A DNA stretch of 64,000 nucleotides, taken from the NCBI RefSeq assembly GCF_000142905.1, contig NW_013657637.1, forward strand, positions 10,073-74,072. The letters are read 5' to 3'. The notes below the pieces were generated by a model. It worked only from the letters and a program-made list of their open reading frames with translations. It was not told the DNA's origin and did not search any database. The translations under genes and the position numbers were made by a program. Source of the stretch: Thecamonas trahens ATCC 50062. Lineage: Eukaryota > Apusozoa > Apusomonadida > Apusomonadidae. Positions 26,733 through 37,343 of the stretch are shown in pieces; the stretch's first letter is position 1, and each line of letters begins with the position of its first letter.

Positions 26733-28865
26733 CTACGATTGCCGCCAGAGATGGAGATCGGGCTCCAGAGTGGTGAGGAGGGTGTAGATCTGGTGCGAGA
26801 GTGCAGGGCCGAGGGCTGAGCGGGATCGAGAGCGGGCGGATGACACGGTAGACGAGACGTGGATGGAGGCGAGAAGCGAAGCCTTGTCGGCATCGGAGAG
26901 GTCGCGCCGCTCGTAGTGGACAAGCAGCGAGTTGAGGGTGGGGTAGACCCGGGCAATGGCTAGTGCCACCGGCTTGCTCACCCGTGGAATCTGCATCAGC
27001 ATCGAGATCCAGATCTCGCTCGGCTTGCGCGACTTGGACACCGTCGAGGCGTCGAGATGCAGGCCGAGCGCGGCGAGCGCGTACGGCGGCGCTTGATGCG
27101 CCGAGTTGGCCACGTGCCGGAAAAAGTGCCGGAGGAGAAAGGCCAGCGCACCGCGGGTCCCGGTCTGCTGCACCGTGACTTGAAGCTCGAGCTCGATCGC
27201 CACAACCGCCGCTTGGATTTGCGCTCCACTCGGCCGCGGGTAGCGCGGGCCGCCTGGCACGGGCGGGGGACCAACGGCCAGGTACGCTCGCGGCCTCGAC
27301 GGGTACGCCCGCACGAGCTCACGGCACGCGTTCAGAAGCGTGCCCGCCAGCACATGGCGGCAGAACTCGCCGTGCCCGAGGTACTTGAGGACGCAAGGCG
27401 TCGGCTCAATCACCACATCGTGAGCTACAGCCACATGCTCGCCGCGCCGTTGGATGTACTCCGCTGCGGCCTCATCTTCGCCCGCTAGCCGCCGTGCCAC
27501 CACCTCCCGGTCGCACACCACGCATCCGCCCACGCCAAGCGGCTCGTATCGGGCCGGTATCGTCTCCAGTCCAGGCACAGACTCGGCAAGCTCCGCCAGC
27601 ACCCGATCCATGACCTCCACAAACTCGTCGTCGCCCAGCAGCTGGTCGTCCAGCAACACCTGCAGCTCGCTCAGCGCGTCGGCCTCGGGCACGTTGACAC
27701 GCGACGAGTTGGCACGCACCAACTGCGCCGCCACCTCGCGCTCCGCCCGGCTCGGCGGGCGATCCGCAGGCGCTTCCTGCTCCTGCTCCCGTTTCCGCTT
27801 CCGCTTCCGCTTGTTGCCCGGCGTCGTCGTTGACAGAGACGACGCCGCACGCCGCGCCGGAACCGCCGCCGCCAACGCCGTAGACCCCACAGGCTGCGAC
27901 CGCGGCGGCGAGAACGAGATGCTTGATGACGACTCAGACGACCCACACTCGTTCGAGCCGTTCGAGCGCATTGGTGTGAAATGCGCGACTCGCCGCGAGC
28001 CGTCGACAAACGTGTCGTCGTCATCGTCGCCGTCATTGTCGCCGTCCAGCACAATTACCGGCGCCGAGCTGCTCTCTCTCGTTGTGCAAGCCGGTTCAGC
28101 CCGTGGTGACTGCGACTGTAATGGCTGCCACTCAGCGTAGAACGCGTCCAGCTCGGCGTAGTCGTCGCCGACCACCGCCAACTCTGCACCAACCCCACCA
28201 GCACCCGACCGGGTCGAGCTCAGGCTCTCGTTGTCTCCGCCCTCGGAACTTGCCACCAGATCAACCACCGCAGACTGCGACCGTAGAGGCGCGGCAAACT
28301 CAGGCGTGCACGCCCGATCAACCTCCGACTCCACTGCTTCCGTCTCCTCGGACAAAAGCAAGCCATCACCATCGCCATCGCCGCCAGACTCTGTCTCGAC
28401 ATCATCGCCGTTGCTGCAACGTACCCTCCGTGTCACAAACTCCTCCTCAGAGTTATCACTCGCCATGCGCCTTGCTCCTGCACGAGTTGACGACACCGAC
28501 ATTGCGGTGGCCGTCGACGATCCCATGCCCGACCTGATCGATGAGCCCGTTCCCAACCTGCCCGCCGACGACGTGATCGATGACGACATGATTGCTGTTG
28601 TTGCCGTCGTTCCTGCTGTTGCGGTTGTTGTGGCTGCTGCTGCTGGTGTGGATATTGTCCTTGGTTGTGGAGGATCGGGCGACGAGTCGGGCGAGATCGA
28701 GAGCGAGAGCGAAATGGAGAGCGAAGACGAAGACAAAGGCACAGACGAGGTCGGCGACAAGGGCAAGCGGGCCGAGACGGAAAAGGCTCGAGACGACGGT
28801 AAGCCTGCTTGGCTACGCTCCCGAGGTGGTGGCGGGGAGAAGGTAAGGTCCACCACCTGGGACAT
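26733..28865 (-). CDS. EME1: EME1/Mms4-like subunit of the MUS81 structure-specific endonuclease
   Basis: 710 residues from ATG 28863-28865 (MSQVVDLTF). The last ~330 residues resemble the ERCC4-like and helix-hairpin-helix parts of EME1, the non-catalytic partner of MUS81 that cleaves 3' flaps and recombination intermediates. The best landmark is WISMLMQIPRVSKPVALAIARVYPTLNSLLVHYE, the HhH region of EME1/XPF-type proteins. No ERKxxxD nuclease motif is present, as expected for EME1. The N-terminal half is Ser/Asp-rich and disordered, with three SUMO-interaction-like motifs (VVDLT at 4-8, VVDLV at ~200, VIVLDGD at ~270) and a basic nuclear-localisation-like NKRKRKRKRE. The long poly-Ser N-terminus is unusual. 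Confidence 0.75.
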   Translation of the reverse strand: MSQVVDLTFSPPPPRERSQAGLPSSRAFSVSARLPLSPTSSVPLSSSSLSISLSLSISPDSSPDPPQPRTISTPAAAATTTATAGTTATTAIMSSSITSSAGRLGTGSSIRSGMGSSTATAMSVSSTRAGARRMASDNSEEEFVTRRVRCSNGDDVETESGGDGDGDGLLLSEETEAVESEVDRACTPEFAAPLRSQSAVVDLVASSEGGDNESLSSTRSGAGGVGAELAVVGDDYAELDAFYAEWQPLQSQSPRAEPACTTRESSSAPVIVLDGDNDGDDDDDTFVDGSRRVAHFTPMRSNGSNECGSSESSSSISFSPPRSQPVGSTALAAAVPARRAASSLSTTTPGNKRKRKRKREQEQEAPADRPPSRAEREVAAQLVRANSSRVNVPEADALSELQVLLDDQLLGDDEFVEVMDRVLAELAESVPGLETIPARYEPLGVGGCVVCDREVVARRLAGEDEAAAEYIQRRGEHVAVAHDVVIEPTPCVLKYLGHGEFCRHVLAGTLLNACRELVRAYPSRPRAYLAVGPPPVPGGPRYPRPSGAQIQAAVVAIELELQVTVQQTGTRGALAFLLRHFFRHVANSAHQAPPYALAALGLHLDASTVSKSRKPSEIWISMLMQIPRVSKPVALAIARVYPTLNSLLVHYERRDLSDADKASLLASIHVSSTVSSARSRSRSALGPALSHQIYTLLTTLEPDLHLWRQS

Positions 28866-29080
28866 GACGGACACCCTGGTCTAAGCAGTTGTGCTCGTGG
28901 TAGAGACGTGCGCTGGTGCTGCAGCTGCTCCCTCCGCTCTAATCGCGCCGAGCGAGTCGCCGCCGCATTTGGGTCGGCCAAAGCGACGGCGGCTTTGCGG
29001 ACGACGACCTGCTATCATTGCAAGTTTAGCTTCGATACGGTTCGAGTTGGTGGAGACAACATGGGCATAATCAAGTTCTT

Positions 29081-31050
29081 TCACTGTGTAGGAAAGAGTG
29101 TGTCTGACTCGTCGATGAGCATGCGGGTGATGGCCACCGCGGTCTGCGACATGGCCATGATGGCGGTCATGTCGGTCGAGTCAAGTCGGACGAGATTCGG
29201 GCCAATGACAAGGGCCAGATTCTCTGCGGGCATGCTGTTGGCAGGCGTCTGAGCGAGTCGGCGCAGAAACGGGACGAGTTGTGCGAGTGTGGAAAAGTGC
29301 CGCGCGGAGAACTGGGCGAGGGCGGCCTCGACAGCCTCGATCCGCTGTGCCGACCCGGCGCCGAGGCCGACGGCGGTGTGGAGGTCGCCGACGAGTGCGC
29401 CTGGGATGAGCGGCTCGGCGAGCTCGCGGAGAAAGAGCTTGAGAACGGCTGCGGCAAGCGCAGCGTCGCGCAGCGGCTCGAACGGGAACGGCCGCCCGCA
29501 CTCGTAGCAAGCACGGATGAGCTTGATCTCGCGGGCGTTGGCCGAGACCCGAAAAATGCCCTCGGTGTCGCGATGCTGTGGGGTGTCGAGAAAGGCGATT
29601 GCGTCCTCGACGAGCACGGGTGCGGCGGAGCCCCAAACGTCGTCGGTCATAGCGTCGAGCCGGGCGCCAAAGACACACGACGACGACGCAATGAGCTGAT
29701 CGAGCGAGAGCGGCGGCGAGCGCGAGCGGAGCATGCTCCACCCACGACGCTCGCTGCCGCCGCCGGCCATCTTTCCGGCCAGGACCGCCATGGCGTGGAC
29801 GCGCTCTTCGAGAGCAGCGCGCGCCTCGCTAGGTGAGAGGCCGACAACATTGAGCGGCAGCAGTAGCGCCAGTTGATCATAGCTCCGCGCCGTCTGCACC
29901 TTTTGAAGAACTTGGCCTTGGCCACCGATCGCAGAAATGTGAGCGTCGCCCGTGCAAGCCGCGAGGGCTTGAACATGACCACCGCTTTGACGTTCTTGCG
30001 CGCCCGATACGGAAAGCGAGCGTACCACGCCCGCATGTGCTTAAAGCTGATTTTGGTCGACGTGCTGGCCTCAGAGTCATCGCCTTCAGTCTCACCGCCG
30101 TTCGGCAGAATCAGCAGCCGATACGAAGCGTCAAAGAGTGGCGCTAGAACCGAGATGGAGTGCAGATAAACTGCGTCCGGGTCGCCGACCGTGGCAGCGC
30201 GTGCCATGTCAAAGACGCCAAGCGGTGATCCGTACACTTCACCCGCCATTGGTGTCTCTGCCGTCGCCATCGTGGCGCCGTCAACGATGCGCACAAACGC
30301 GGCGCTGGCGATGGAGGCCACGTCCGCTGGATCGCGAGCACGCGCGCGTGTCAGGTCTTCCTCAAACGCCGCCTCGCGCGCTTTGGCCTCCTCGGTCAAA
30401 TCGGCCTCTGACGGCGACGCAAACCCGTCCTCTACCACCACAAACCCGTCGCTGCCCGAACTCCCGTTGCGGGCCCGCGCCGGTGCAGTGTCTTCTACAG
30501 ACGGCCCACTCTGCAACGCGTTCGAGCTGCTGCTGAGCTGGGCAACAACAGCGCGTGCCTCGATCTGGCCGTCAGCGGCAGAACCAGCAGTGGTTGATCG
30601 GCTTTCGGCCGCATTGGCGTGAGCATGACCGAAGTGAGCAGAGCCAGCGTGAGCAGAGCTAGCCTGAGCAGGGCCAATCCGAGCAGAGTCTGTATGGCCA
30701 TCTCTAGCGTTGGTTACGCCAACAGTGCCTCCGCCGCCGGCGCCATCCCCACCCAAGACACTCGTGCCATCACCGCCAGCACCATTCCCGCCATCTCCAC
30801 CACGATTGGAACGGCCCTCCATCTCATTGCCCATACCCATGCCCATATCGGTTCCCATGTCCTTGTCAACGCCCATGCTCATACCCATGCCTGCGTCTGT
30901 GACTGTGACCTCCGCGTCCATCATCGGCTCCGACCTGGCCGCCACCGCCGCCGCCGTCGCCGTCACCATGCACTCCTTGCGAACCTCCCCAGCACCTGAA
31001 CTCAACTCAGCATGGACAATGCAAGCCCCGTCAACGTCGACCATGCTCAT
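29081..31050 (-). CDS. BCH/Sec14-RhoGAP protein (ARHGAP1-like), reading frame broken by one base
   Basis: The first part reads from ATG 31048-31050 to ~29905: a Gly/Met/Ala-rich N-terminus, then a Sec14/BCH-like domain (FPYRARKNVKAVVMFKPSRLARATLTFLRSVAKAKFFK). The second part, in the -1 frame, runs to 29081: KVQTARSYDQLALLLPLNVVGLSP completes the BCH domain, then a RhoGAP domain with the arginine finger in EGIFRVSA, LKLFLRELAEPLIP and NSMPAENLALVIGPNLV. BCH then RhoGAP is the ARHGAP1/ARHGAP8 order, a GAP for Rho/Cdc42 GTPases. The break falls at an A4 run (TTTT at 29901-29904 on plus). One more A would give FFKKVQT and restore a single frame, so either a sequencing deletion or a real mutation is present. 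The C-terminus is complete. Confidence 0.8.
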
Positions 31051-31754
31051 ATACCCTGTCTATTGGTTGCAATTGGAGGGTGTGGGTGTGAGTCAGGTGT
31101 GCGCGTCGGCTGTCGCTTCTCGCCTGTCGCGCCGACTGACGATTGGTCTTCGATTTGGCCGGACAAAGGCGGGGCGAGGGTATGGCTATTCAAGTATCCA
31201 TAACTACATGGATACAAGAGATATGACCGTGGGAATAACGTAGCAAAGAGCTGGAGTATAGCACTCTTGGGATATCTGGGGGGGGACGTTGGAATTGTAC
31301 GTGATAGGAGTCGGCAACATGACCATCATCACTACCTCCTTGCAGGCAGAGAGCCACTAGCACATACACACAGACACGCATACGCACATCACACACGCGT
31401 ATACGCTCTCACTCTTGATTGAGCCACATCGTTACATGCCGCCTCATCATCGTGCGCGTGACAACACAATCATCATCTTCTTCTTCTTCAGCAGCAGCAG
31501 CGGCAGTAGCAGCAGCAGCAGCATCGGCTACATCACGCACGGCGCACCTGCGCCACATTCACGCTGTCGTCGCCATGATCAGCATCGCCATTCCTCTCGC
31601 CTATGTGTCTCCATTTACTCAACAACCACACATCAGCACCCACCATGATCACACCGATCATTGACTCGATCGCACGCACCGCACCGATTCTTCCATTTGC
31701 CTCGGCAGCCGACCACTCGACGTAGTCGCCCACCCCACAGCCATACCCACTGAC
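31051..31754. other. divergent promoter region with a small CAG-type repeat
   Basis: About 700 bases between divergent genes. It holds an interrupted AGC/AGT triplet run at ~31492-31525. Short frames over it encode poly-Ser and are not credible. No other structure seen. Confidence 0.5.
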
Positions 31755-33536
31755 ATGGGCCTGATCAACCTCCCGACCGAGCTCCTCCACGCCATTGCCT
31801 ATCACACTCAGTTACTTACCATTGCGGATGTGCTCTCTTTGGCATGTTCCTGCTCATCCATGGCCACAGCGCTCCTTGGCGATGACTTTGGCCGGAGACA
31901 TCTTCGTCGCCTGGCAGGTCCTGCTGCATGTGCCCGCGCGAAGAAGTGGCGGGCAGCGCTGGATGCCTTGACAAGACCCCATCGGCTCATCAAGGTCAAC
32001 GCATCGCTGCTCACTCAGACACTTGCTGCTGCTATGGTTCACGATGTCGACGCTGGTGTGTGGCAAGATCGTCTCATTGACGCCTGTCTCGCGCATCCCT
32101 ACTTCCACGTCGGTCACTCGGCCTGCCTCGTCCTCCGCAGGGCCGCCACACTCGGCAATGTCAGGGTCGTTGCCGCCGTGGCCGGTCATCCGGCTGCTGA
32201 TCTGCGCAAGTGCCGCTCGCAGGCCATCTACGGTGCTGTCGACAACGGTCATGTCGATGTCGTCGCCCTCTTTCCGCACTTTCGAGGCAACGCCTTCCAT
32301 CCGTTTCCGGTTCACCTCATCGCGCGCGCCATCAGCAAGGGCATTGCCCCGATGGTTCACAAGCTTACCAGCATGGCCTCGCGACACCAGCTTGACAGCG
32401 TCCGACTTGTTGTGAAAAGCTCTCTGCTGGGCGCGCCGCGCATGGCGTTCGTCCAAGGCGCTATTGACATTGCGCCTGACGCCATCCGGGCCGTCTTTGA
32501 GCACGTCCCCACCGCCACCATCGACGCTGCACTTCCCATGCTCTGCCTCCCTGCCCTGCTCCAAGCCGATGCTGCAGCCATCATGGCTCGTGTTGCTCCG
32601 CACCATGCAGCTGTCTTTGCCGCCGCAACATCCGGCAATCTTCCGGCCTTGAGGTGTGCGCTCGACAACGCAAGCGAGGTTACATGCCCGGACCTCCTTG
32701 ACACCGCCCTGAGCCTGGCCATGGCATGCGGCCATGTAGAGGCGATGGACATGATTGCGGATGTCCTCCCGATGCCTCTGCTGAACATCATTCCCCAGGC
32801 GTTGCTCATCGCTGTCGGGCGCAGCCATCTGCGCACCATCGAGCGCTTGGCCGACATCGCTCGACCCGTCTTTACCACCTCTGTCACGGCATCCCTATTC
32901 CAGGCAGCTGTGGCCCTCGGCTACATCGAATGCGTTGACTTTTTGATTCAACGTATGGATGCTTGGCACCCGAACAGGTGTTACTCGCACGGGACGCTCG
33001 TCGCAGCCGCTATCCGATCTGGCTCGGTCGCCACCTTTGAGCGCGTCTCCAACTTGCCTGACTTCAATACCACCGCTGTCATGCGGGCTGGGCGGGATAT
33101 GTTCTCGATACTCGTTCGCACAGACGGATATGATATGCTCAATGCGATTGCCGACTTTGCTGCCCGCAACGCCTCGCTTGCCGAGCACACCAACTTCTTC
33201 TTCTTCTCCATGACCGTCGCCATGTCCTTTGCCGATTGCGTCGATCGTGGACACGCGCCCGACCTTGCCGCCGTTCTCTCCCGTGCCGCCATCCCGCGTA
33301 CCGTCTTTACTCGCCTCCTAGCCTCTTTGTTTATCACCGATGTCCAAGCAGCCGCCATCCATGCCGTCCTTGCTCTCTACGACGCCAACAAGCCAAACCT
33401 CGACGCCCCCCCGGGCGCCTCATCACCACCGGGCGCATCGACATCAACGACTTCTCGACCCATCCAAAAGTCCCGCAAACGCAACAAGCGCAAGCGCGGT
33501 CAAGCTCAAGACTCGCCAGAAGTAACGCAGTGGTGA
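31755..33536 (+). CDS. F-box-like protein with degenerate ankyrin-like repeats
   Basis: 593 residues from ATG 31755. The N-terminus (LPTELLHAIAYHTQLLTIADVLSLACSCSSM) matches an F-box: LP.ELL..I...L...D.L.LA..C. An F-box would dock the protein to SKP1 in an SCF ubiquitin ligase. The following ~430 residues consist of helical pairs resembling weak ankyrin repeats (SQAIYGAVDNGHVDVVALF, ALDNASEVTCPDLLDTALSLAMACGHVEAMDMIADVLP, FQAAVALGYIECVDFLIQRMD), a layout common in protist F-box/ankyrin families. The tail is basic (KSRKRNKRKRG), likely nuclear. Substrate unknown. The fold assignment is moderate, the F-box fair. Confidence 0.65.
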   Translation: MGLINLPTELLHAIAYHTQLLTIADVLSLACSCSSMATALLGDDFGRRHLRRLAGPAACARAKKWRAALDALTRPHRLIKVNASLLTQTLAAAMVHDVDAGVWQDRLIDACLAHPYFHVGHSACLVLRRAATLGNVRVVAAVAGHPAADLRKCRSQAIYGAVDNGHVDVVALFPHFRGNAFHPFPVHLIARAISKGIAPMVHKLTSMASRHQLDSVRLVVKSSLLGAPRMAFVQGAIDIAPDAIRAVFEHVPTATIDAALPMLCLPALLQADAAAIMARVAPHHAAVFAAATSGNLPALRCALDNASEVTCPDLLDTALSLAMACGHVEAMDMIADVLPMPLLNIIPQALLIAVGRSHLRTIERLADIARPVFTTSVTASLFQAAVALGYIECVDFLIQRMDAWHPNRCYSHGTLVAAAIRSGSVATFERVSNLPDFNTTAVMRAGRDMFSILVRTDGYDMLNAIADFAARNASLAEHTNFFFFSMTVAMSFADCVDRGHAPDLAAVLSRAAIPRTVFTRLLASLFITDVQAAAIHAVLALYDANKPNLDAPPGASSPPGASTSTTSRPIQKSRKRNKRKRGQAQDSPEVTQW

Positions 33537-33803
33537 CAACCATCAGCCTCGATCCAGCTCGGACTACCGTCTGCCAACTGCAACGCGCAGAGCACTGACT
33601 GGTACAGCCCTCATCGTCACCATCAACGTCAACAGCACCATCATCACACGTCCGCTGGATGCGATGTCCCCTCCTTGGCTTCATCATGTTGTGCTGTGCT
33701 GAGCACGTGCCCGGCAGAGCTGCAATTGCGAGCTGCCAACCGTGGCAACCACGCGGTGACCACTCCACCTCCCCCACCAACGCACAGCGCCATCCCCACC
33801 AAC

Positions 33804-36480
33804 ATGAACAGGAGCAAGAAAGTCACCCAACCTCATCTAGTCATCCTTACTATTGCCCTTGTCCTCTCATGTGGCCTCTGTGACGAACCGGTCGAGCTCT
33901 ATCTCCCTTGCTCAACCGCCGCGGCTCCGGCTATGCCTTTTCCCCGCTTTTCGCTTCCGCTAGTCTCCAACGACGGCGGTTCCTTATCACCTTTGTGCCT
34001 CGCGGGCGATCCGTCAAAATTTTATGCGTATTGTGGCTGGCAACCAACGCCGGTTTTCTCGGCACACTCGTTCGTCAATGCCTCCTCTCCACCAGCAGTA
34101 CTAGCAGGTCCTGAACTCTTGCCCAAAGCAGACACCGTTGGCCCGTTTCTCACTGCTCATCTCAATGCGGATCCATGGATCGATCTCGTTGTGGCAGTGT
34201 CGGGCCAAGACACGAACGAGTTGGGCTGCTCCTTGTGGTGGTTGGCGGGCACCGACGATCCGCTCTCCTTTGCTGCGCCTGCGAGGCTCACTCTTGATAC
34301 CCCGCCGTATCCTATCAGTTGCAATCGCGCCACCCGGCCTTCGCTTCTGCGCATGCCGTCGCCGGACGGGGGAAACTTTCCGCTCACTATGATATCCACC
34401 TTCACCACCCTCGACCAGTCTGTCTCGCTCAACGCCATCACGCTCGACGGGCCGATGCCGACAACGCCCAAGCTGCGAGTCCTCGACACCGTCCCCGACT
34501 CTTTCGGATTTAACGCCCTTGTTGCCGCCATCGCGCCCAACATTGTCGCCTTCGCTCCGCTCAACACGATCCGTCTCGTCTCACTCGCTCTCCCGCCGGC
34601 CTTTCCGCCGACGGTCTTGCCGCTGCCGAGCGAGCGTATTGCCAACGATTCCCAGCTCGTCGCGCTCACCTCGGCCGACGTCAACAACGATGGAATCATT
34701 GACCTCATCCTCAGCTGCAAGACTGTATCTGCCGCCCATGCGTCCGTTGTTGTCGCTATCGCCAAGCTTGGAGCCCCTCTTTCGTGGCGCTTTGCCGTTG
34801 TCAGCAGCCCTGTCACTCCAGTCTCGATAGCCGTCTGGCGGAGCCCCACATCTACCGAGCCATCTGCATCGCTCGTCTGGCTCTCCGCTATCCAGCCTGG
34901 TGTTGATAACTTCAACTTTGAGCTCTTTGCCATGCGCTTTGATCCAACAACCATGACACCTTCGGCCCTCACCGAGCTCTCGCCACTCGACGACGCGGGA
35001 GAGGCCACCAGCGCTGCGCTTGTTGTCTCGCCCTCGACCGACCCAGGTGCCTTTGGCTCTATCATTGTTGCGCGCGTCGTGGTCGAATCAGCTACTTCGG
35101 CAAGTAGCGGTGCCTCGTATCTCGTTGCCCCGCCTGCCTCCCCGCTGCCCGCAGACTCTCCGCATTTGACTCCCTCCCTCCCATCACCTCGTACTCGCAC
35201 GCCTCCCGCGCCGCCGCAATTGCTGGCCTTGTCAACTCAGACACCGAGCCCGACATCGTCATTATTGACACCCATCATCAAGTCATCACCTTGATCAACA
35301 ACATCCAGAGCGGCGTGCAAGCCAGCCAGTTCCAGCCCATTCTGGGCCCCACCCTCTCCGAGGACCTTGATTTCGGCACGGGTGCCATCCACATCTCGCT
35401 GGCAGACGCAGATGGCGACGGCTCCCAGGACCTCATGCTTACTTGTCTTTCATCGCCTACCTCCACTGGCATCTGGTACCTGCCTAACGCAGGTGGTGGT
35501 CAGTGGAACCCACTTGTTAGCCTCGCAACGCTGCCGTTTACCATCATCAACGTTGTTCCCGTCTCCATTCGATCCGCCCTCGCCATCGAGTACATCGTGG
35601 CCTTGGACGAGACCAACAACGTCAACTCGCTTGTTTTTGTCTATCAGATCCAGGCCGGCTCGCCCGTCTTTGCCCACTGCTTCCTCCCGCCGGCACTCAA
35701 CACAACATCTGAGCTCATTGCTCCGCTCCGTCCTCGTCACTCGCCGCTACCCTCGGACTCGGGCATCGTCATCGCCGCGCACTTGGGGTCATCCTCTTAT
35801 CCTCTCTTCTGGGTCACGCTGGACCAGCTCGGCCATGAGTGCAAATGGAGTAGTACCACGCTGACTGTGCTGCCTGGTCGACCTAGTGCTCTCGTTGCTG
35901 GTCCTATCGGGCCTGGTGCGACAGGCGATGACGTCGTCAGCATCATCAATGCCGATAACCATCCCATGCGCGCCACCAGTACGGTCTTCTCGCTCGCCAT
36001 CATTCGTACCTCGGTCTCGACAACCAACCCGCCAACCCAAGTTACTCCCATCCTTGCCATGGACACCGCGTGCGCCATCATCGCTGGCTTGTTATCATGT
36101 CGGTCTTTGGAGGGCCCGGCAACGATGTCGTTCTCGTCTGCGGAGCGCATCTGGTGGTATGGCAGGCTGTCGAGCCGGGAATGCTGGCGCCGGCGCCGCA
36201 GCGGATTGCCATCAGCGCCGCTTCTGACAACGGTGAGACCTTGATCTCGCTCGTTGATCTGGACGGGAACGGCTTTCTGGACATCGTTCGTCTCGCTTCA
36301 AACGGCTTGCTGCTCTCGCTACAGCTGCCGAATCCGTGGCTGGACAACCCATTTGCCGAGCGCATTGTTCCGCTCCCACCGGCCAACTTCGCCTGCACAC
36401 AGCCGGGCTCGCTCGCCTGTCTCGCCACCGCCCTCTCGCACGTCTCCAACTGCAGGTCTGACACCGTGGCTCGTTGGTAG
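33804..36480 (+). CDS. secreted FG-GAP/VCBS-type beta-propeller protein, C-terminally truncated, with two frame changes
   Basis: Starts at ATG 33804 with a signal peptide (HLVILTIALVLSCGLC). Calcium-binding DxDxDG-type loops recur: DVNNDGIIDLIL, DADGDGSQDLML, DLDGNGFLDIV, plus weaker copies, the pattern of FG-GAP/VCBS propellers in integrin-alpha-like and adhesion proteins. The frame changes twice. Between 35117 and 35154 a 38-base GT...CAG segment would act as a tiny intron and join SGAS to LSAFDSLPP; one missing base near there is the alternative. Near 36091 the frame moves again by -1 (LAMDTACAIIAG, then VIMSVFGGPGNDVV), with no good intron, so I favour an indel. It stops after FACTQPGSLACLATALSHVSNC. 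That Cys-rich junction suggests more domains once followed; see the beta-helix/TM gene at 43485. Confidence 0.65.
35117..35154 (+). other. candidate 38-base intron
   Basis: GTATCT at the 5' end and a C/T-rich stretch ending GCCCGCAG. The length is 2 mod 3, exactly what is needed to join the two open frames, whereas the other GT donors ending at the same AG do not fit. It is very short for a spliceosomal intron, so a one-base deletion nearby remains possible. Confidence 0.4.
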
Positions 36481-36489
36481 TTTCCCACT

Positions 36490-37320
36490 GATCGCTCCGA
36501 GGTGCGACTGGAGCATGTCCTTGCGCAGCGACGATTTGCTGCCGCCGCAGCAGGCGACGGCGCTGACGGTGGACGAGCCGGAGGACGCGGCGCTCGAGGT
36601 GTGGGCGCGGCTCGAGACGCCGACGCAGCAGCTGCCGTTCCTCTGGTACCCGCACGCCGACGCGCCGCGGCGGTACAAGGGCGCCGACGTCGAGCCGCCG
36701 GGCAAGAAGCCGCTCGCCGTGTGGGAGGTGGCCGATGACGAGGAGGGGGGGGCGCGGCTGCTGCTGTTCGGGACGACGGACAAGATCAAGCGCGGGACGG
36801 GACAGCCCGGAGTCCGGCTCGTGCCCGTGCCGGCGATGCAACGAGCTGACGAGCGCACAGCTGGTGGACATCTGCAACGCGGCGTTGTGGTCGCGGGCCG
36901 AGTTTATGGCTGTTGGGGGGTAGCTGCGGCGCGGTGTGCGGTGCGGCGCCGGCGATGTGCGCGTCAACATGCTGCGGCGGGTGCAGACGACGCTGCTGCT
37001 CGTCGAGCTCGCGCGCGCGCCGCCGTGCTCGTTGTTTGGCTTACACATGCATCGGCGTGGAGTGGACGCGCAGGCGAATGTGGCGCTCGGACACGGTCGA
37101 CTCGCACACGGTGTTCAACTACATGCTGTGGTGTAGCGACGTGGTCGACGTGGCGGGAGGGGTGGAGGGCGAGGCTGAGGGTGGTGTGGCGCGAGTTGTG
37201 GACCACGTGGTGAACGACAGTACGCAGCGTCTCGCCGTCCAGCTCGAGCAGTTGTTGCGGATCTCGGACGCTCAGCCGGAGGAGTTGATGGCGGCGTTGT
37301 GCACTCGACCACGTCGTCGG
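36490..37320 (+). pseudogene. degraded coding remnant, unknown family
   Basis: Protein-like stretches appear in changing frames: at ~36528-36835 LLPPQQATALTVDEPEDAAL, then WYPHADAPRRYKGADVEPPG and LLLFGTTDKIKRGTG; at ~36838-36910 NELTSAQLVDICNAALWSRA; at ~36958-37020 VNMLRRVQTTLLLVELARA; and at ~37080-37305 TVFNYMLWCSDVVDVAGGVE and VNDSTQRLAVQLEQLLRISD. They look like pieces of one gene broken by at least three indels. A GT at 36456 and an AG at 36528 would be in phase to splice the FG-GAP gene into the first piece, but the composition differs and I do not favour it. I do not recognise the family. Confidence 0.4.
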
Positions 37321-37343
37321 CACATTGACAGGTCAAGGCGAGT

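Noticed and set aside
36456-36528. 73-base intron joining the FG-GAP gene to the following coding remnant
   Set aside because: Phase and GT-AG fit, but the downstream sequence breaks into several frames and differs in character, and NCRSDTV reads on naturally from the exon, so a chance match is more likely.
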